A stretch of 64,000 bases of DNA from Rhizoctonia solani (lineage: Eukaryota; Basidiomycota; Agaricomycetes; Cantharellales; Ceratobasidiaceae), in the NCBI RefSeq assembly GCF_016906535.1, contig NC_057372.1, positions 3,205,501-3,269,500 on the forward strand. Reading direction: 5' to 3'. Shown in pieces: positions 31,361 through 44,000 of this stretch (its first letter is position 1; every line of letters begins with the position of its first letter). The notes under the pieces are model-generated. The model searched no databases, had not been told where the DNA came from, and saw only the letters and a list, made by a program, of their open reading frames with translations. A program made the position numbers and the translations under genes.

Positions 31361-31953
31361 TGTCCTAGACGTCTGTTAGGGCGTCGAGGGGGATGGCGCT
31401 TGTGGCCGCGGTGTACAAAAAATGGGAAAGTCGCTTAAGGCAACGACGAACCTAACTATGGCGACGAGCAGCTATCCTACAACAACAAGACCGCTTAAGG
31501 CGGTGGCAAGCTATCTAAGTACAACAACAAAGCCGCTTAAGGCGGTGTAGACTATCTAAGTGGCTAACTAAGTAATTACTGGGCTATAAGGCCCTTGTAC
31601 ACTGAGTGGGATGCAACAAGAGGTAATCAACCTGGGTGTTACCATGGTCGGTTGGCCTCCTTATATATTCTATAGACTGACTAATTACAAATGTACAATA
31701 TCCAATACCTAATCCAATAAGAACCCCGCTCCGCAGTCGGCCTTACTCATGCATACGTGTCACTGACGTGTCATGATGACGTCATAGGTGGAGGTGGCTA
31801 CGTGTGATGAGTAAGCGCAAAGGGGGACGTGGCTCGGCGCTTAGCGTATGATATAAGCGCCAATGTCACGTGACTGAAAATGTTCTCCGATTGCCTTCAT
31901 TTAAATTCGAGAAATTGGGAATAAATTCCCTGGTATTGATTGTGTCTACAACA
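31361..31953 (-). repeat. Element 2 5' LTR (family A)
   Basis: 593 bp, identical in length to the 3' LTR. The predicted transcript start segment is at 31621-31633, with a TATA-like TATATAAGG just right of it. Confidence 0.94.
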
Positions 31954-32691
31954 AATACTATACTTAACTACTATGGATTTGAGGTGGGGGGGGGATGACA
32001 TAATCTCTTCTATAATATATTATTCAGACCTTGCCTGCAGGCTCCCTTAACATTGGCCCATGGCTAGGGGGGCAGGGGGAGTGCAACATCCCCCAGCAAT
32101 ATATATTATTCATATAGCACTGTGCATCACATATACTATATATCTTTGACAGTGGATATATATGGTAATAACCTTTCCAGATATGGGTTATGACAAGACC
32201 AGCACTTGTGCCAAATATATTACAAAGTTCCGCATGCTGCAAATGGAACTTGATTGGAACAATGCTGCACTTTGCAGCCAATTTGTGCATGGGCTTCACT
32301 GGGAAGTCTGGAAACAGATCACCACAAGGGAGAGGCAACCCTGCACCCTGAGGAAGCTTCAGGACGCCTACCTCATCATTGACAATGCCCTCTGCAAGGA
32401 AAGAGCCAGCCACCTGCAACAGGGTACTAAGTCTGGTAAACCCTCATCCACCCAGAGGACAAGTACCAGCCAACAGGCCACAAAAACCAGCCCCCTCTCC
32501 ACCAACCCCAACTATGTTTCAGAGGAAGAACATAACTGCTGCTGCACAGAAGGCCTCTGTGTGAAATGCAGCAAGGCCAGCCACAGATTTGCTGAGTGTA
32601 GGACCAGCTGGAAGGCAACCCCAAAGGAAGATAAGGGGAAGTCCAAGGAAACCGCCAAGATTGGCAAAGACTCCAAGTACCAATTGGGAAA

Positions 32692-33515
32692 AGAGTAAGG
32701 GTACCTGCTGCTGCATGCAAGGACCCCAAGGACACTAGTCTGGAATGTATAGAGATTTGTCATGTATCTACTGCATTGAATCTATCACCACTTTTTGCCA
32801 TCCCTATACAAACCAAGCAAGTGGAACCAATAGAAGTCCTGATTGATTCAGGCACCACCTCCTTCATGCACCCCCAAACCACAGAATCACTCTGTCTCCC
32901 ATTCATTGACCTTCCTGTACCCTGCACTGTTACTATGCTTGATGGGTCAAGTCCCCAGGCTGGAAAATCTGGAAGAAGGCCTAACTGACCTTCTCCTTCA
33001 ATGGCAAAACAATGACAGAAACATTCCTCATTTGTAACACTGGAACTCACTTGGCCATCTTAGGATTGAAATGGTTGGACACTCACAGTCCAGAAATAGA
33101 TTGGGACTTGCGCACCCTCTCCTTCCCTCATTCTCCCCTGGAACACATTGCCATTGCCAAGGAAGAAGAAGCTGACAAAGACCTGTTGAATGGAGTACCC
33201 CCTGTGTCATAAACAGAGGAAAATAGAACTAGCTGGAATTGAACCAGCTTGACCACTAAGCCATAGAGCCCTATTATTCCTCTGCTGACAACCCATGATT
33301 ACACCTGCTACCCCCCAAATTTGGGCTTGGGCCAGGATGCAACCACTTGTACTGGTCATGTGACTGTGTCCAGGACACCCTGATTACCACCAATATGCAA
33401 AGGTTTTTGGAGAAGAAGAATTCAACAAGCTTCCACCTCATTGTCACTACAATATTGGGATTGAATTAACAGAAGAAGGACCCCTAAACTCACCCCTCTA
33501 TAGTATGACCAATGC
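32692..33515 (+). pseudogene. pol: Element 3 pol remnant (protease and start of RT linker)
   Basis: Begins at the -1 frame after GGGAAAA. Protease VLIDSGTTS is present, and the frame breaks near 32965 where one A is missing (GKIWKK becomes GKSGRR). It continues as MTETFLICNTGTH and HYNIGIELTEEGPLNSPLYSMTNA, and is cut by element 7 at 33516. RT, RNase H and integrase of this element are gone. The mini-element at 33205-33377 interrupts it. Confidence 0.85.
33205..33377 (-). mobile_element. 173-bp mini-element copy 3 with tRNA-like core
   Basis: TGTCATAAAC...CCAGGACA, flanked by CCCTG (33200-33204 and 33378-33382), in element 3 pol. Exactly the same length as copies 1 and 2 and nearly identical to them, in reverse orientation. 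A- and B-boxes are intact. Confidence 0.9.
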
Positions 33516-34087
33516 TATTGTACACCACTGTAAGGTGGGTACTTGCTAGTGGGTTGGGTGCTTGTGGCTGTACTAATACAACGCTGCTTATGTAATCTAA
33601 CTATGTAAGGCTATCTACTAACTAACTAAGTTGCTTAAGGCAGGTGCTATCTAATCTACTGTCAACAAGGGGGCCTTAGGCCTGGGAGGTGTGGTAAGTG
33701 GATGTAGAGGGGTAAGTGCTTGTAACTACTGAGGGCCAGCTACTTAGCTGGCTGGGGACCTTCTCTAATGTGTAAGAGATGAGGTAAAATCAACTTGGGG
33801 TCTCCAAGCAATTTCCCTGCTGTATATATAGACAAGAGAACTAAATACATGTGGTCTGTGCATGTATGAATGGAAGACTACATGTGAAAAAGGAAGCATG
33901 CTGCAGGCTGCGCAAAAGTGTGGATTGTTCCTAAGTGCCCTTGGCACAGCATCTTGGTGCAGTATTCTGGCATAATAAGCGCCAAGATCACATGATTGAA
34001 AAGCAAAAGATATTCAGTCCATAAAAAATAGTAAAAATATCAGAAAAAAGAGGTGATTCCAATGGTATAAGTTAGGAGGTTGTGACA
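33516..34087 (-). repeat. Element 7 3' LTR (family B)
   Basis: 572 bp. First bases TATTGTACACC (TG changed to TA); inner end GAGGTTGTGACA, followed by the polypurine tract (minus TTAAGGGGGGGCAA). Confidence 0.88.
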
Positions 34088-34097
34088 TTGCCCCCCC

Positions 34098-35225
34098 TTA
34101 AAGGCTCTTGGCAGAGTCACAAGCCTTTTTCTGTTGTGACTTGTTGAAGCATTGGATCTCCTCCCTGCTATGTTCTAGTAACTCTTTGGGTTCCCAGGAG
34201 TTGTCTTCTGGACTGTATCCTTTCCACTTGATAAGGTAGAACCATTTTCCCTGTTGTCTCTTGGAGTCAATGATCTGCTCCACCTTGTATTCTTCCTCTC
34301 CTTCTATTGTTTCAGGAGGAGGTTGTTCCAGAAACAGCTGACTTGGGGATTTGTGACTCTTAGACAGTAACCCTATGTAGAATACGTCATGGATTTTCAG
34401 AGTTTCAGGAAGTTTAAGGCAGTAGGCATGGCTAGAGATCTTCTTGGTGACTTCAAAGGTTCCTAATTGTTTTGGGTCAAGTTTGTTGGAATTGGACCTG
34501 ATTTCAACGTTTTTTGCGTCCAGCCAAACTTTTTCCCCAATGGGAAACTCCAGGATTGTTCCCCTTGTGCCTGCCATTCTCTCCTTACTCATTTGGAGGG
34601 CTGCCTCTGCCTCTTTCCACTCCTTGGCTAGGGTATCTGCTACTTGGTCAGCTTCTGGTACATTTGCTGGGACCTGGGAAGGGTTCATGATTGGGGTCCT
34701 GCCATAGACTAGTTCAAAGAGTGATTTCCCCATAGCTGTGTGTTTGGCATTGTTATATGCATACTCTGCCAGAGGTAGCCACTTGGCCCAATCCAAGTGA
34801 TCCACTGCCACGTAAGACCTTAAGTAGAATTCTATGAATTGGTTTACCCTCTTGGTTTGACCATCTGATTTGGGGTGGTATGCAGAGGAGAACAAGGGTT
34901 TGATGCCTAGCTGCTGGTAGAGGGCCTGTAGGAATTTCCCAGTGAACATGGTTCCCCTATCTGAGATGGTTCTGATAGGTAAGCCATGGAGTTTCCAGAC
35001 ATGGGTGACAAATAGTTCTGCTAGCCCTGTAGATGAGACCTTCTTGGATGTGGGAATGAAATGTCCAAATTTGGAGAAGGAATCTATTACTACCAAGATC
35101 ACATCATGTCCTTGTGACTTGGGGAAACCTGTGATGAAGTCATACAATATGGTGTGTAATGGGAAGGGGGGAACCTCTAGTGGCTTCAGGGAGATGACAG
35201 GAGCATGCAGGCAACAGTTGGCTTG
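34098..35225 (-). pseudogene. pol: Element 7 Pol C-terminal part: integrase core to chromodomain
   Basis: Open frame covering integrase DDE core (YDFITGFPKSQG, SDRGTMF, QTKRVNQ), GPY/F-like region and chromodomain (EEYKVEQIID, IKWKGYSPEDNSWEP). It is cut at the N-terminal side by a solo LTR-B (35226). Pol continues beyond it at 35787. Family B differs clearly from family A in sequence but shares the order of domains. Confidence 0.88.
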
Positions 35226-35786
35226 TGTTATAACCTCCTTACCTATACCACTGGATTTGGACAATTTCTCTGATATTTTTACTATTTTTTACAAACCCTT
35301 TATCTTATGTTTTTTGGTCACGTGATCTCAGCGCTTATCATGCCAAAATGCTGTGCCAAGATGCTGTGCCAAGGGCGCTTAGGAGACACCCACGCTTCTG
35401 CGCAGCCTGCAGCACACTTCCTATTTCACACATGTATTTCTCTTCCCACATGCACAGACCATGTAGTTAGTACCCATGCTTCTATATATACAGCAGGGAA
35501 ATTGCTTGGAGACACCAAGTCAATTTTACCTTGTCTCATATTCATTGAAGAGGATTACCCAGCCAGCTAAGTAGCTGGCCCCCATCAGATCTCAGATGTC
35601 AATCCCCCTTTAACTCATCACACCTCCTAGGCCTAAGGCCCCTTTGTCAGTAGTATAGAGTAGTTAGTTGCCTTTTGCAACCTTAGTATAGCCTATTAGT
35701 TAGATTACATAAGTCTTGCTTGTAGTAGTACAGCCTTAAGCACCTGCTTGCACCAGCATGTACCCACCTTACAGTGGTGTATGACA
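35226..35786 (+). repeat. Solo LTR-B in element 7 pol
   Basis: 561 bp, TGTTATAACCTCC...GGTGTATGACA, flanked by GCTTG (35221-35225 and 35787-35791). Confidence 0.93.
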
Positions 35787-37043
35787 GCTTGGCAAGTGGG
35801 GCAACATTTGACCCATTCCTTGGCTGAGGACTTCATCCCTGGCCACCAGTAGTTTTGGCTTAGTAGTTCTAGGGTACATTGCTGGCCTGGGTGTCCTGCT
35901 AGGGGATGTCATGCCCTAGAGGCGTGACCACCTTAGAATCCACTAGGTCGAAGAAATAGTGAATATATGCGCTATTTTCATGAAGATTTATGGATATATG
36001 CATCTTTATGCTGTTTAAGCGCTGAGCGCATATTATGTAATCAAATCACATGACTAAAAGTCATGTGAACACGTCTTTCTTATCTATGGTCATGTGACCT
36101 TATCTTTGTTGTTATGTTTGTACATGTATTTACTATTCCCTTCCCTTGTGAATATAAGGAGGGTTCTGAGAGCCTTAAGCCTCAGAACTTGACCTCTTAT
36201 CCCCTTCCACACCTACCTACCCTAAGACATACACTTAAGAGTATTGCCTGAGAGCATACCAGTCCCTGTCAAAGGTTCCTTGCCCTGCTGTCTTAACAGC
36301 ATTAGTGCACTTCACTTTATATAGGTCTTGTCCTACCCTTTCCTGGCTTTGCCTTGAGCATTGTTAGGCCCTACTTGCTGATAAGTCCTATATTAGGCAA
36401 TACCTTGTTAGGATTACCCTTTGGTAGTTGTTGGCTCTGACAGGGAGAGTTGTGGAATTCTCTTAGTAGTCTCTCCTTTAGCAGTTCTGAGTCTGGAACC
36501 ACAAGTTTCCCTTGGTACCAAAGTAGGCCTTCTTCCCAGTTGTAGTCCCTATAGGCTTTTTGGATGGAAGGAGGTGCATTCTCCACATCTTCTGTCAGGA
36601 ATTGAATGATGGGTTCAAGGGACAGATCTTCTCTCAGCTTGGTACATATTTGGGTGACAATTTCCATTTCTTCTTCCAACATGTTGGCAAAAACCTCTGC
36701 TGGGAGCATGACCTCTGGCTCCTGTACCATATCTAAGTAGTCTGACCTTCTGGATAGCACATCTGGTTTCCCTGACTGTTTCCCTGGGTGGTAGTGTATT
36801 TCAAAGTTGAAGTCACTTAGGAAAATCCGCCATCTAGCATGCCTACAGTTGAAGGTTTGGGCCTGCATCTGGTATTCTAAGTTCCTGTGGTCCATGAAAA
36901 CCTGGACCAGCTTCTCAGTTGCTTCTAGGAATATGCACCATTCTTCCAGAGCTTTAATGACCACCAGTAGTTCTTTGTCATGGGTGTCATAGTTGGCTTT
37001 GGCCCCAGAGAAGGATTTGGACATGTACACAATGGGATGTAAC
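35787..37043 (-). pseudogene. pol: Element 7 Pol: RNase H C-terminus and integrase zinc module (split by LTR-C)
   Basis: Minus-strand pieces 35787-35906 and 36443-37043 encode the RNase H end (SKSFSGAKANYDTHDKELL, FMDHRNLEYQ), the linker, and integrase HHCC/REFHNSP. LTR-C interrupts at 35907-36442. The RT half continues at 49942 beyond element 4, whose GTAAC duplication proves the join. Confidence 0.87.
35907..36442. repeat. LTR-C solo in element 7 pol
   Basis: 536 bp, TGTCATGCCCTAGAGGCG...GGCTCTGACA. Flanks GGGGA and GGGAG: a four- or five-base duplication blurred by one G. Related copy at 59282-59816. Confidence 0.85.
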
Positions 37044-37615
37044 TGTCCTAGACGTCCTTAAGGGGCGTCAAGGTAGCGGGCGCTTGTGGCCGTATAGAAC
37101 TAAGTACAAACCGCGTAAGGCGGCGAGGGGTCTACCTACAACAACAAACTAACTAACTACAGCAACTAGACGCTATAAGGCGTTGACAATCTACCTAAGT
37201 ACAGTGAGGACAACGCTTACGGCGTGTATCTAAGTGTTTGCTGGCTGTAAGGCCTTGTACAGTGGGTGGAGTGCAACAAGAGGTAATTGACCTGGGTGTT
37301 ACCATGGTTGGTTGTCCTCCTTATATATTACAGAGCTACCTAATTACAAATACAACTATATGCAATACCGTATCAAATAAGAACCCCAATCCGCAGTTGG
37401 CCTTACTCATGCATACGTGTCACTGACGTGTCATAGTGATGTCATCAGGTGGAGGTGGCTACGTATGCTGAGGTAAGCGTGGATGGGGATGTGGCTTGGC
37501 GCTTTGTGTATGATATAAGCGCCAAGATCATGTGATTGAAAATGTTGTCCGTTTGCCTTTGTTTAAATCCAAGAAAATGGGAATAAATTCCCTGGTATTG
37601 AGTGTGTCTACAACA
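37044..37615 (-). repeat. Element 4 3' LTR (family A)
   Basis: 572 bp, TGTCCTAGACG...TCTACAACA; CpG sites partly converted. PPT (minus GAGGGGGGGCAG) follows at 37616. Confidence 0.94.
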
Positions 37616-40452
37616 CTGCCCCCCCTCTAAGGGCCTTGGCAGCGCCGAGGGCCTTCTTTTTCATGTCTTTTTCGTATTTTTGTAAAAAAATTTTGGCATT
37701 TTTTAAGTTTTCTTGGGGTTCCCATGTGTTTTCCTTGGATCCGTACCCCTTCCATTTGACTTGGAAAAACCACTTCCCATTTCTTTCTTCAGCATCAGTG
37801 ATCCCTTCCACCTTGTACTCTTCTTCTCTGTCCACAGTGACTGGTGGAGGGCGATTTTCAAAAGCGCGCTTCTTATCCCTTTTGACTTTAGATAGCAGTC
37901 CTACATAGAACACGTTGTGGATCCGCATTGTTGGGGGAAGTTCCAGGCGGTAAGCTGGGTTGGAGATTTTCTCAATAACCTTGAATGGCCCCAGGCGTTG
38001 CTCTGTTAATTTGGGACTTAAGGTTTTGAGGTTGACATTCTTGGCGTCTAGCCAAGCCTCTTCTCCAATCTCAAACCCCGTTGGGCTTCCACTTTCCCTG
38101 GCTATCATTTGTTGTTTAGATTGCCGGAGTGCCAATTCTACTTCCTTCCACTGAGCCTCCATTGTCTTGGCAAGGTTGTCTGCTTCTGGGACGTCTGTTG
38201 GTATGTTTGACAGGGTTAAGGTGGGTTCCCATCCATACAAGGCCTTGAAAGGGGTCTTGCCTGTGCTGCTATGTACGGCATTGTTGTACGCAAACTCTGC
38301 CATTGGAAGCCATCTGGTCCAGTCTTTTTGGTTCACCCCTGAGTAAGCCCTGAGGAAGTGTTCAATGGAAGGGTTGACGCATTCCGTCTGTCCGTTGCTC
38401 TGGGGATGATAGGCGGAGGAGAAGTGTGGATCAATGCCAAGGCGTTTGTACAGAGCCCGTAAGAATTTGTTGTTGAAAACTCTTCCTCTGTCAGATATGG
38501 TCTTTTCTGGCATGCCATGGCGCTTCCATACATTCTCTAGGAATAGTTCCGCTAACTCGGGTGCCTTGAGTTTCTTGGAGCATTTTACAAATATCCCGTA
38601 CTTTGTGAAGCTGTCAACAATTACCAGGATTGAGTCGTTGCTTCCGTCCTTAGGAAGGTCCACTATCATATTGTAAGATACGTGCTGCCAGGGTCTAACA
38701 GGGAGTTCAAGGGGCTGAGGGGGAATAGACGCGTATTTGGGTTTCCTAATTTGTTGGCAAGTCTCGCAGGAGTCCACATGCCAATACGTATTGGCACGGA
38801 TGCCAGGCCAGTAGTAGTTCCTTGATACCAACTCTAGAGTGCATTGTCTCCCCGGGTGTCCTGCCAAGGGGCTGTTGTGAAAGATGCGTAGTAGATCCGT
38901 CCTCAGTGTCCCAATGTCAGGAACCACAACCCGTCCTTGGTAAAAGAGTAGGCCAGCCTCCATTTCTCAATCCTTAAACGCGCGTTTGATGGAAGGGGGC
39001 GCTTTGGACTTGTTCTGCAGGAATTGGAGGATTTCCTCCAGGGACTTGTCTTGATCTAGGGATAACTCAATCTGTTGTTGCAGTTCCTTCTCTGGGGTGA
39101 CCAAGGCAATATTGGCAAACACCGGGTCTGGTAACATGGACTGGGGTTCTGGTGGGACATCCGCATGATCCGCTTGTTGTGACAAGGCATCTGGCTTTCC
39201 TGATTGTTTTCCGGGCCTGTACACAATCTGGAAGTTATAGCCGGCTAGTAGTAGGTGCCATCTGGCATGGCAGCGGTTGAACGTTTGGGATTCCTTCCAA
39301 TATTCCAAGTTCCGGTGATTGGTGAAGACCGTGATTGGGTGAAGGGTCCCTTCCAGGAAGATGCGCCAATACTCAAAGGAGCGGATGATTGCTAAGAGCT
39401 CCTTGTCATGTGTATTGTAGTTTTGTTCAGCACCTTTGAATGACTCAGATAGGAAGCCAAGAGGGTGGAGGCGTCCATCCTCCTGCTGTTGACTGAGTAT
39501 AGATCCTAGGGCTGCGCCAGAAGCATCCATTTCCAAGAAATACGGTTTGGTAGGGTCTGCGTGACAGAGTACCAGTGCGTTAGTGATTGCGTCCTTCAGG
39601 TTCTGAAAAGCCTCTTGTTCCTTGGATCCCCAATTCCATGTTGTATCCTTCTTGACCAGATTATGTAGTGGTCTGGCCAGGTGACTAAAGTTGGCAACAA
39701 ATTGGCAAAGGAAGTTGGCAAACCCAAGGAAAGACTGGACTTCTTTAACCTTGGTAGGAGTTGGCCACTCTTGTACTGCCTGGATTTTGAGCTTATCCAG
39801 GCTAAATCCTTTATCCAATACAATGATTCCCAAGTATTCAACGGAGGTGACGTGGAACATACATTTTGAGGCTTTGCAGAACAGTTGGTTTTCTAATAAG
39901 TGCCGCAGAACCTCATGGACATGCTGTGTGTGGGATGCGTCATCCTTTGAGTAAATCAAGATGTCATCAAGGTAGATGATGACGCATACATCCAATAGAT
40001 CCTTGAACAGATTGTTCATGAAATGTTGGAATGAGGCAGGGGCGTTGGTCAGGCCAAAGGTCATGACAAGGGATTCGTACAGGCCATACTTGGTGCGGAA
40101 CACAGTTTTCCATTTGTCACCCTCCTTAACACAGACGTTGTTGTAGCCCCATCTTAGGTCTAACTTGGTGAAGACCTTGGCACCACGGAGCTGGGCCATG
40201 AGGTTGTCTGGACAGGGTAACAGGCACACATTTTTCTTGGTCCGGTTGTTTAGGCGGCGGTAGTCTACTACAAGGCAGCAGGATCCATCCTTTTTGGGCA
40301 CAAACATGACAGGGGAGCTGATAGACAATTTGCTGGGACGGATCTTCCCAGCCTTGAGTTTGTCCCTGAGCCAGTCCTTAAGTGTGGTAGATTCAGCATT
40401 GGTCATGCTGTATAAGGGCAAGTTCAAGGGTCCTTCTTCCGTGAGTTCTATG
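37608..40452 (-). pseudogene. pol: Element 4 Pol: RT, RNase H, integrase, chromodomain, one internal stop
   Basis: The RT/RNase H half (38967-40452) keeps YLDD and MDASGAALG. A TGA at 38964-38966 stops the frame just before the linker. The integrase half (37608-38963) keeps the HHCC module, but the first core Asp reads Asn (SYNMIVDLP), with SDRGRVF and a chromodomain (VKWKGYGSKENTWEP) following. The frame runs on across element 5 into the Gag part at 47463 (CTATG duplication). Protease is absent. Defective. Confidence 0.9.
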
Positions 40453-41044
40453 TGTCCTAGACGTCCGTTAGGGCGTCGAGGGGGATGGCGCTTGTGGCCG
40501 CGGAGTACAAATGAGAAGAGTTGCTTAAGGCAACGACGAACCTAGCTACGGCAACGAGCAACTATCCTACGACAACAAGACTGCTTAAGGCGGCGACGAG
40601 CTATCTAAGTACAGCAATGAAGCCGCTTAAGGCGGTGTAGGCGATCTAAGTAGCTAACTAGTATTTACTGGGCTGTAGGGCCCTTGTACACTGAGTGGGA
40701 TGCAACAAGAGGTAATTGACCTGGGTGTTACCATGGTCGGTTGGCCTCCTTATATATTACAAAGGTGGGCTAATTACAAATACAATATATGCAATACTAT
40801 AACCAATAAGAACCCCGATCCGCAGTCGGCCTTACTCATGCATACGTGTCACTGACGTGTCATAGTGATGTCATCAGGTGGAGGTGGCTACGTATGCTGA
40901 GGTAAGCGCGGATGGGGACGTGGCTTGGCGCTTAGCGTATGATATAAGCGCCGAAGTCACGTGATCGAAAATGTCGTCCGTTTGCCTTTGTTTAAATTCG
41001 AGAAAATGGGAATAAATTCCCTGGTATCGACTGTGTCTACAACA
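40453..41044 (-). repeat. Element 5 3' LTR (family A)
   Basis: 592 bp, TGTCCTAGACG...TCTACAACA; E-box TCACGTGA kept, CRE position reads TGATGTCA. Confidence 0.94.
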
Positions 41045-44000
41045 CTGCCCCCCCTCTAAGGGCCTTGGCAGCGCCGAGGGCCTTCTTTTTCATCTCTTTT
41101 TCAAAATCTTTCAGGATTTTTTTGGCGTTCTTGAGGTTTTCCCTTGGTTCCCAAGTGTTCTCCTCTGATCCATAGCCCTTCCATTTTACCCTAAAGAACC
41201 ATTTTCCGTCCCTTTCTTCCATGTCCGTGATTCCTTCGACCTCGTATTCTTCTTCTCCATCCACGGTGATCGGTGGAGGGCGATTTTCAAAGGCACGCTT
41301 ATCATCCCTTTTGACTTTAGACAGGAGCCCTACGTAGAATACGTTGTGGATGCGCATGGTTGGAGGTAGCTCAAGTTGGTAGGCGCGGTTGGAGATTCTT
41401 TCGGTAACCTTGAACGGCCCTAAGCGTTGCTCCATTAGCTTTGGGCTCAGGGTTTTGAGGTTCACGTTCCTGGCATCAAGCCATGCCTCCTCTCCGACTT
41501 CAAATTCTATTGGGCTCCCATCTTCTCCGGCTATCATTTGTTGCTTAGATTGCCGGAGGGCGGATTCCACTTCCTTCCATTGGGTTTCCATTGTTTGGGC
41601 AAGGTCATCTGCTTCCGGGACGTCTGTAGGTACGTTGGACGGGGTTAAGGTAGGTTCCCATCCATACAATGCTTTGAAGGGGGTTTTACCCGTGCTACTA
41701 TGTACAGCATTGTTGTATGCGAACTCCGCCATAGGGAGCCATTTAGCCCAGTCCCGTTGGTTGACCCCTGAATAAGCCCTGAGGAAGTGTTCGATAGAGG
41801 GGTTGACCCGTTCCGTTTGTCCGTCGCTCTGGGGGTGGTACGCCGATGAGAAGTGTGGGTCAATGCCAAGGCGTTTGTACAGGGCCCGTAGGAACTTGTT
41901 GTTGAAGACCCTCCCTCTGTCGGATATGGTCTTCTCCGGCATGCCGTGTGTTATAACCTCCTTAAATATACCATTAGAATCGCACAATTTTTCTATTATT
42001 TTTAGTATTTTTTACGGACTCCATATCTTTTGTTTTTCGATCACGTGATCTCGGCGCTTATAATGCCGAGATGCCGTGCCAAGGGCGCTTAGGAGAAATC
42101 CACGCTTCTGCGCAGCCCGCAGCACGCTTCTCATTTGTCTTCTACACTTCTTTCTCTCACGCGCACAGACCATGTAGATAGTGCGCTTTGTCTATATATA
42201 CAGCAGGGAAATCGCTTGGAGACACCAAGTTGATTTTACCTCGTCTCATACTCATTGAGGAGGACACCCAGCCAGCTAAGTAGCCGGCCCCCTTAGTCAT
42301 CAGTAGTAACCCGTTTACCTCACTCATCACACCTCCCAGGCCTAAGGCCCCTTCACAGTAGTATAGAAGTAGAAGACCGCCTTAAGCGGTATTAGCATAG
42401 CCTAGTTAGTTAGTTAGATCACCTTTGTCAGTAGTAGTACGGCCGTAAGCGCCCGCCCACTAGCAAGTACCCAACCTTACAGTTGGTGTACGACACCGTG
42501 GCGTTTCCATACGTGTTCCAGGAACAATTCCGCTAGCTCGGGTGCTTTTAGCTTCTTGGAGCATTTGACAAAGATTCCATACTTGGTAAAGCTATCCACT
42601 ATGACCAGGATTGAGTTGTGGTTCCCGTCTCTTGGTAGGTCTACTATCATGTCATAGGAGACGTATTGCCATGGTCTAGTTGGGAGTTCGAGCGGCTGCG
42701 GAGGAATGGAGGTGTACTTTGGCTTCCTTATTCGTTGGCAGGTTTCACAGGAATCCACATGCCAGTAGGTGTCCGCGCGGATACCTGGCCAGTAGTAGTT
42801 ACAGGACAGTAGTTCTAGCGTCCGTTGTCTTCCCGGGTGGCCTGCCAAGGGGCTGTCGTGGAAAATCCAAAGAAGGTCCGTTCTCAGAGTCCCTACATCT
42901 GGTACCACAATTTGGCCCTGGTAGAAGAGAAGTCCTGCCTCCATCTGGTAATCCTTGAATGCGCGTTTGATGGATGGAGGCGCCTTGGACTTGTTTTGGA
43001 GGAATTGTAATATTTCCTCCAGGGATTCGTCTTGGTCCAGGGCGGCTTCAATCAGGCGTTGGATCTCCTTCTTGGGTGTTACTACGGCTATGTTGGCAAA
43101 AACAGGATCTGGTAGCATGGTTTGGCTGGCAGGGGGAATATTGGCATGGTTGGATCGGCGGGATAGGGCGTCTGGTTTGCCGGATTGTTTGCCTGGGCTG
43201 TACACGATTTGAAAGTTGTATCCTGCTAGTAGTAGGTGCCACCGTGCGTGACGACGGTTAAAGGTCCTTGACTCCTTCCAGTATTCTAGGTTCCGGTGAT
43301 CCGTAAAGACCGTGATTGGGTGGACTGTCCCTTCCAGGAAAATACGCCAATATTCAAGGGAACGGATGATCGCAAGTAATTCCTTGTCGTGCGTATCATA
43401 ATTCTGTTCTGCTCCCTTGAATGACTCCGAAAGGAAACCCAGTGGGTGTAACCAGCCATCTTCTTGTTGTTGACTGAGTATGGATCCCAAAGCTGCGCCG
43501 GATGCGTCCGTTTCCAGGAAGTACGGCTTGGTGGGGTCTGCGTGGCAAAGTACCGGGGCGTTGGTAATGGCGTCCTTCAACCCTTGGAAGGCGGCTTGTT
43601 CCTTTTCTTCCCATTTCCACGCTGTGTCTTTCTTTACCAGGTTATGCAGGGGGCGTGCTACGTGGCTGAAGTTTGCAACAAATCGGCGGAGGAAATTGGC
43701 AAACCCAAGGAAGGATTGGACCTCCTTAACCTTGGTAGGGATAGGCCACTCCTGTACTGCCTGGATTTTGAGCTTATCCAGACTGAAACCCTTATCCGAC
43801 ACAATGATTCCCAAGTATTCCACGGAAGTGACGTGGAAGGTACATTTGGATGCCCTGCAAAACAATTGGTTATCCATCAACCGTTTTAGGACTTCGTGAA
43901 CGTGCTTCGTGTGGGATGCGTCATCCTTGGAGTAAATTAGAATGTCATCGAGGTAGATGATAACGCATACATCCAGTAAGTCCTTGAACAGTTCATTCAT

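Larger units (their letters stand above)
24914..31953 (-). mobile_element. Element 2: full-length Ty3/gypsy chromovirus, family A
   Basis: 593-bp LTRs at both ends, AATAC duplications (24909-24913 and 31954-31958), and open gag and pol. One solo LTR-A sits in its leader. LTRs differ at roughly 15 positions, all transitions as far as I can see. Confidence 0.95.
24718..32195 (-). repeat. LTR-F copy 1, split by element 2
   Basis: Pieces 24718-24913 and 31959-32195 (433 bp together), TGTCATGACCC...GGTTATGACA, flanked by AGACC (24713-24717 and 32196-32200). The undisturbed relative lies at 53664-54095 in the opposite orientation. Confidence 0.85.
22200..32698 (+). pseudogene. gag: Element 3 gag remnant, split by LTR-E and LTR-F/element 2
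   Basis: Gag of family A is recognisable in three pieces: 22200-22584 (ENISQTVDTVKDGL linker region), 24264-24717 (capsid, VKVDHPDAFKGKIG to the NPDA motif) and 32196-32698 (CAKYITKFR, CVKCSKASHRFAEC zinc knuckle). The pieces are separated by duplications CCACA and AGACC. The N-terminus is lost, a TAA follows NPDAR near 24680, and the first piece is frameshifted. The 3' end keeps the slippery GGGAAAA (32686-32692) and the TAA at 32696-32698. Very few CpG dinucleotides remain. Confidence 0.85.
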
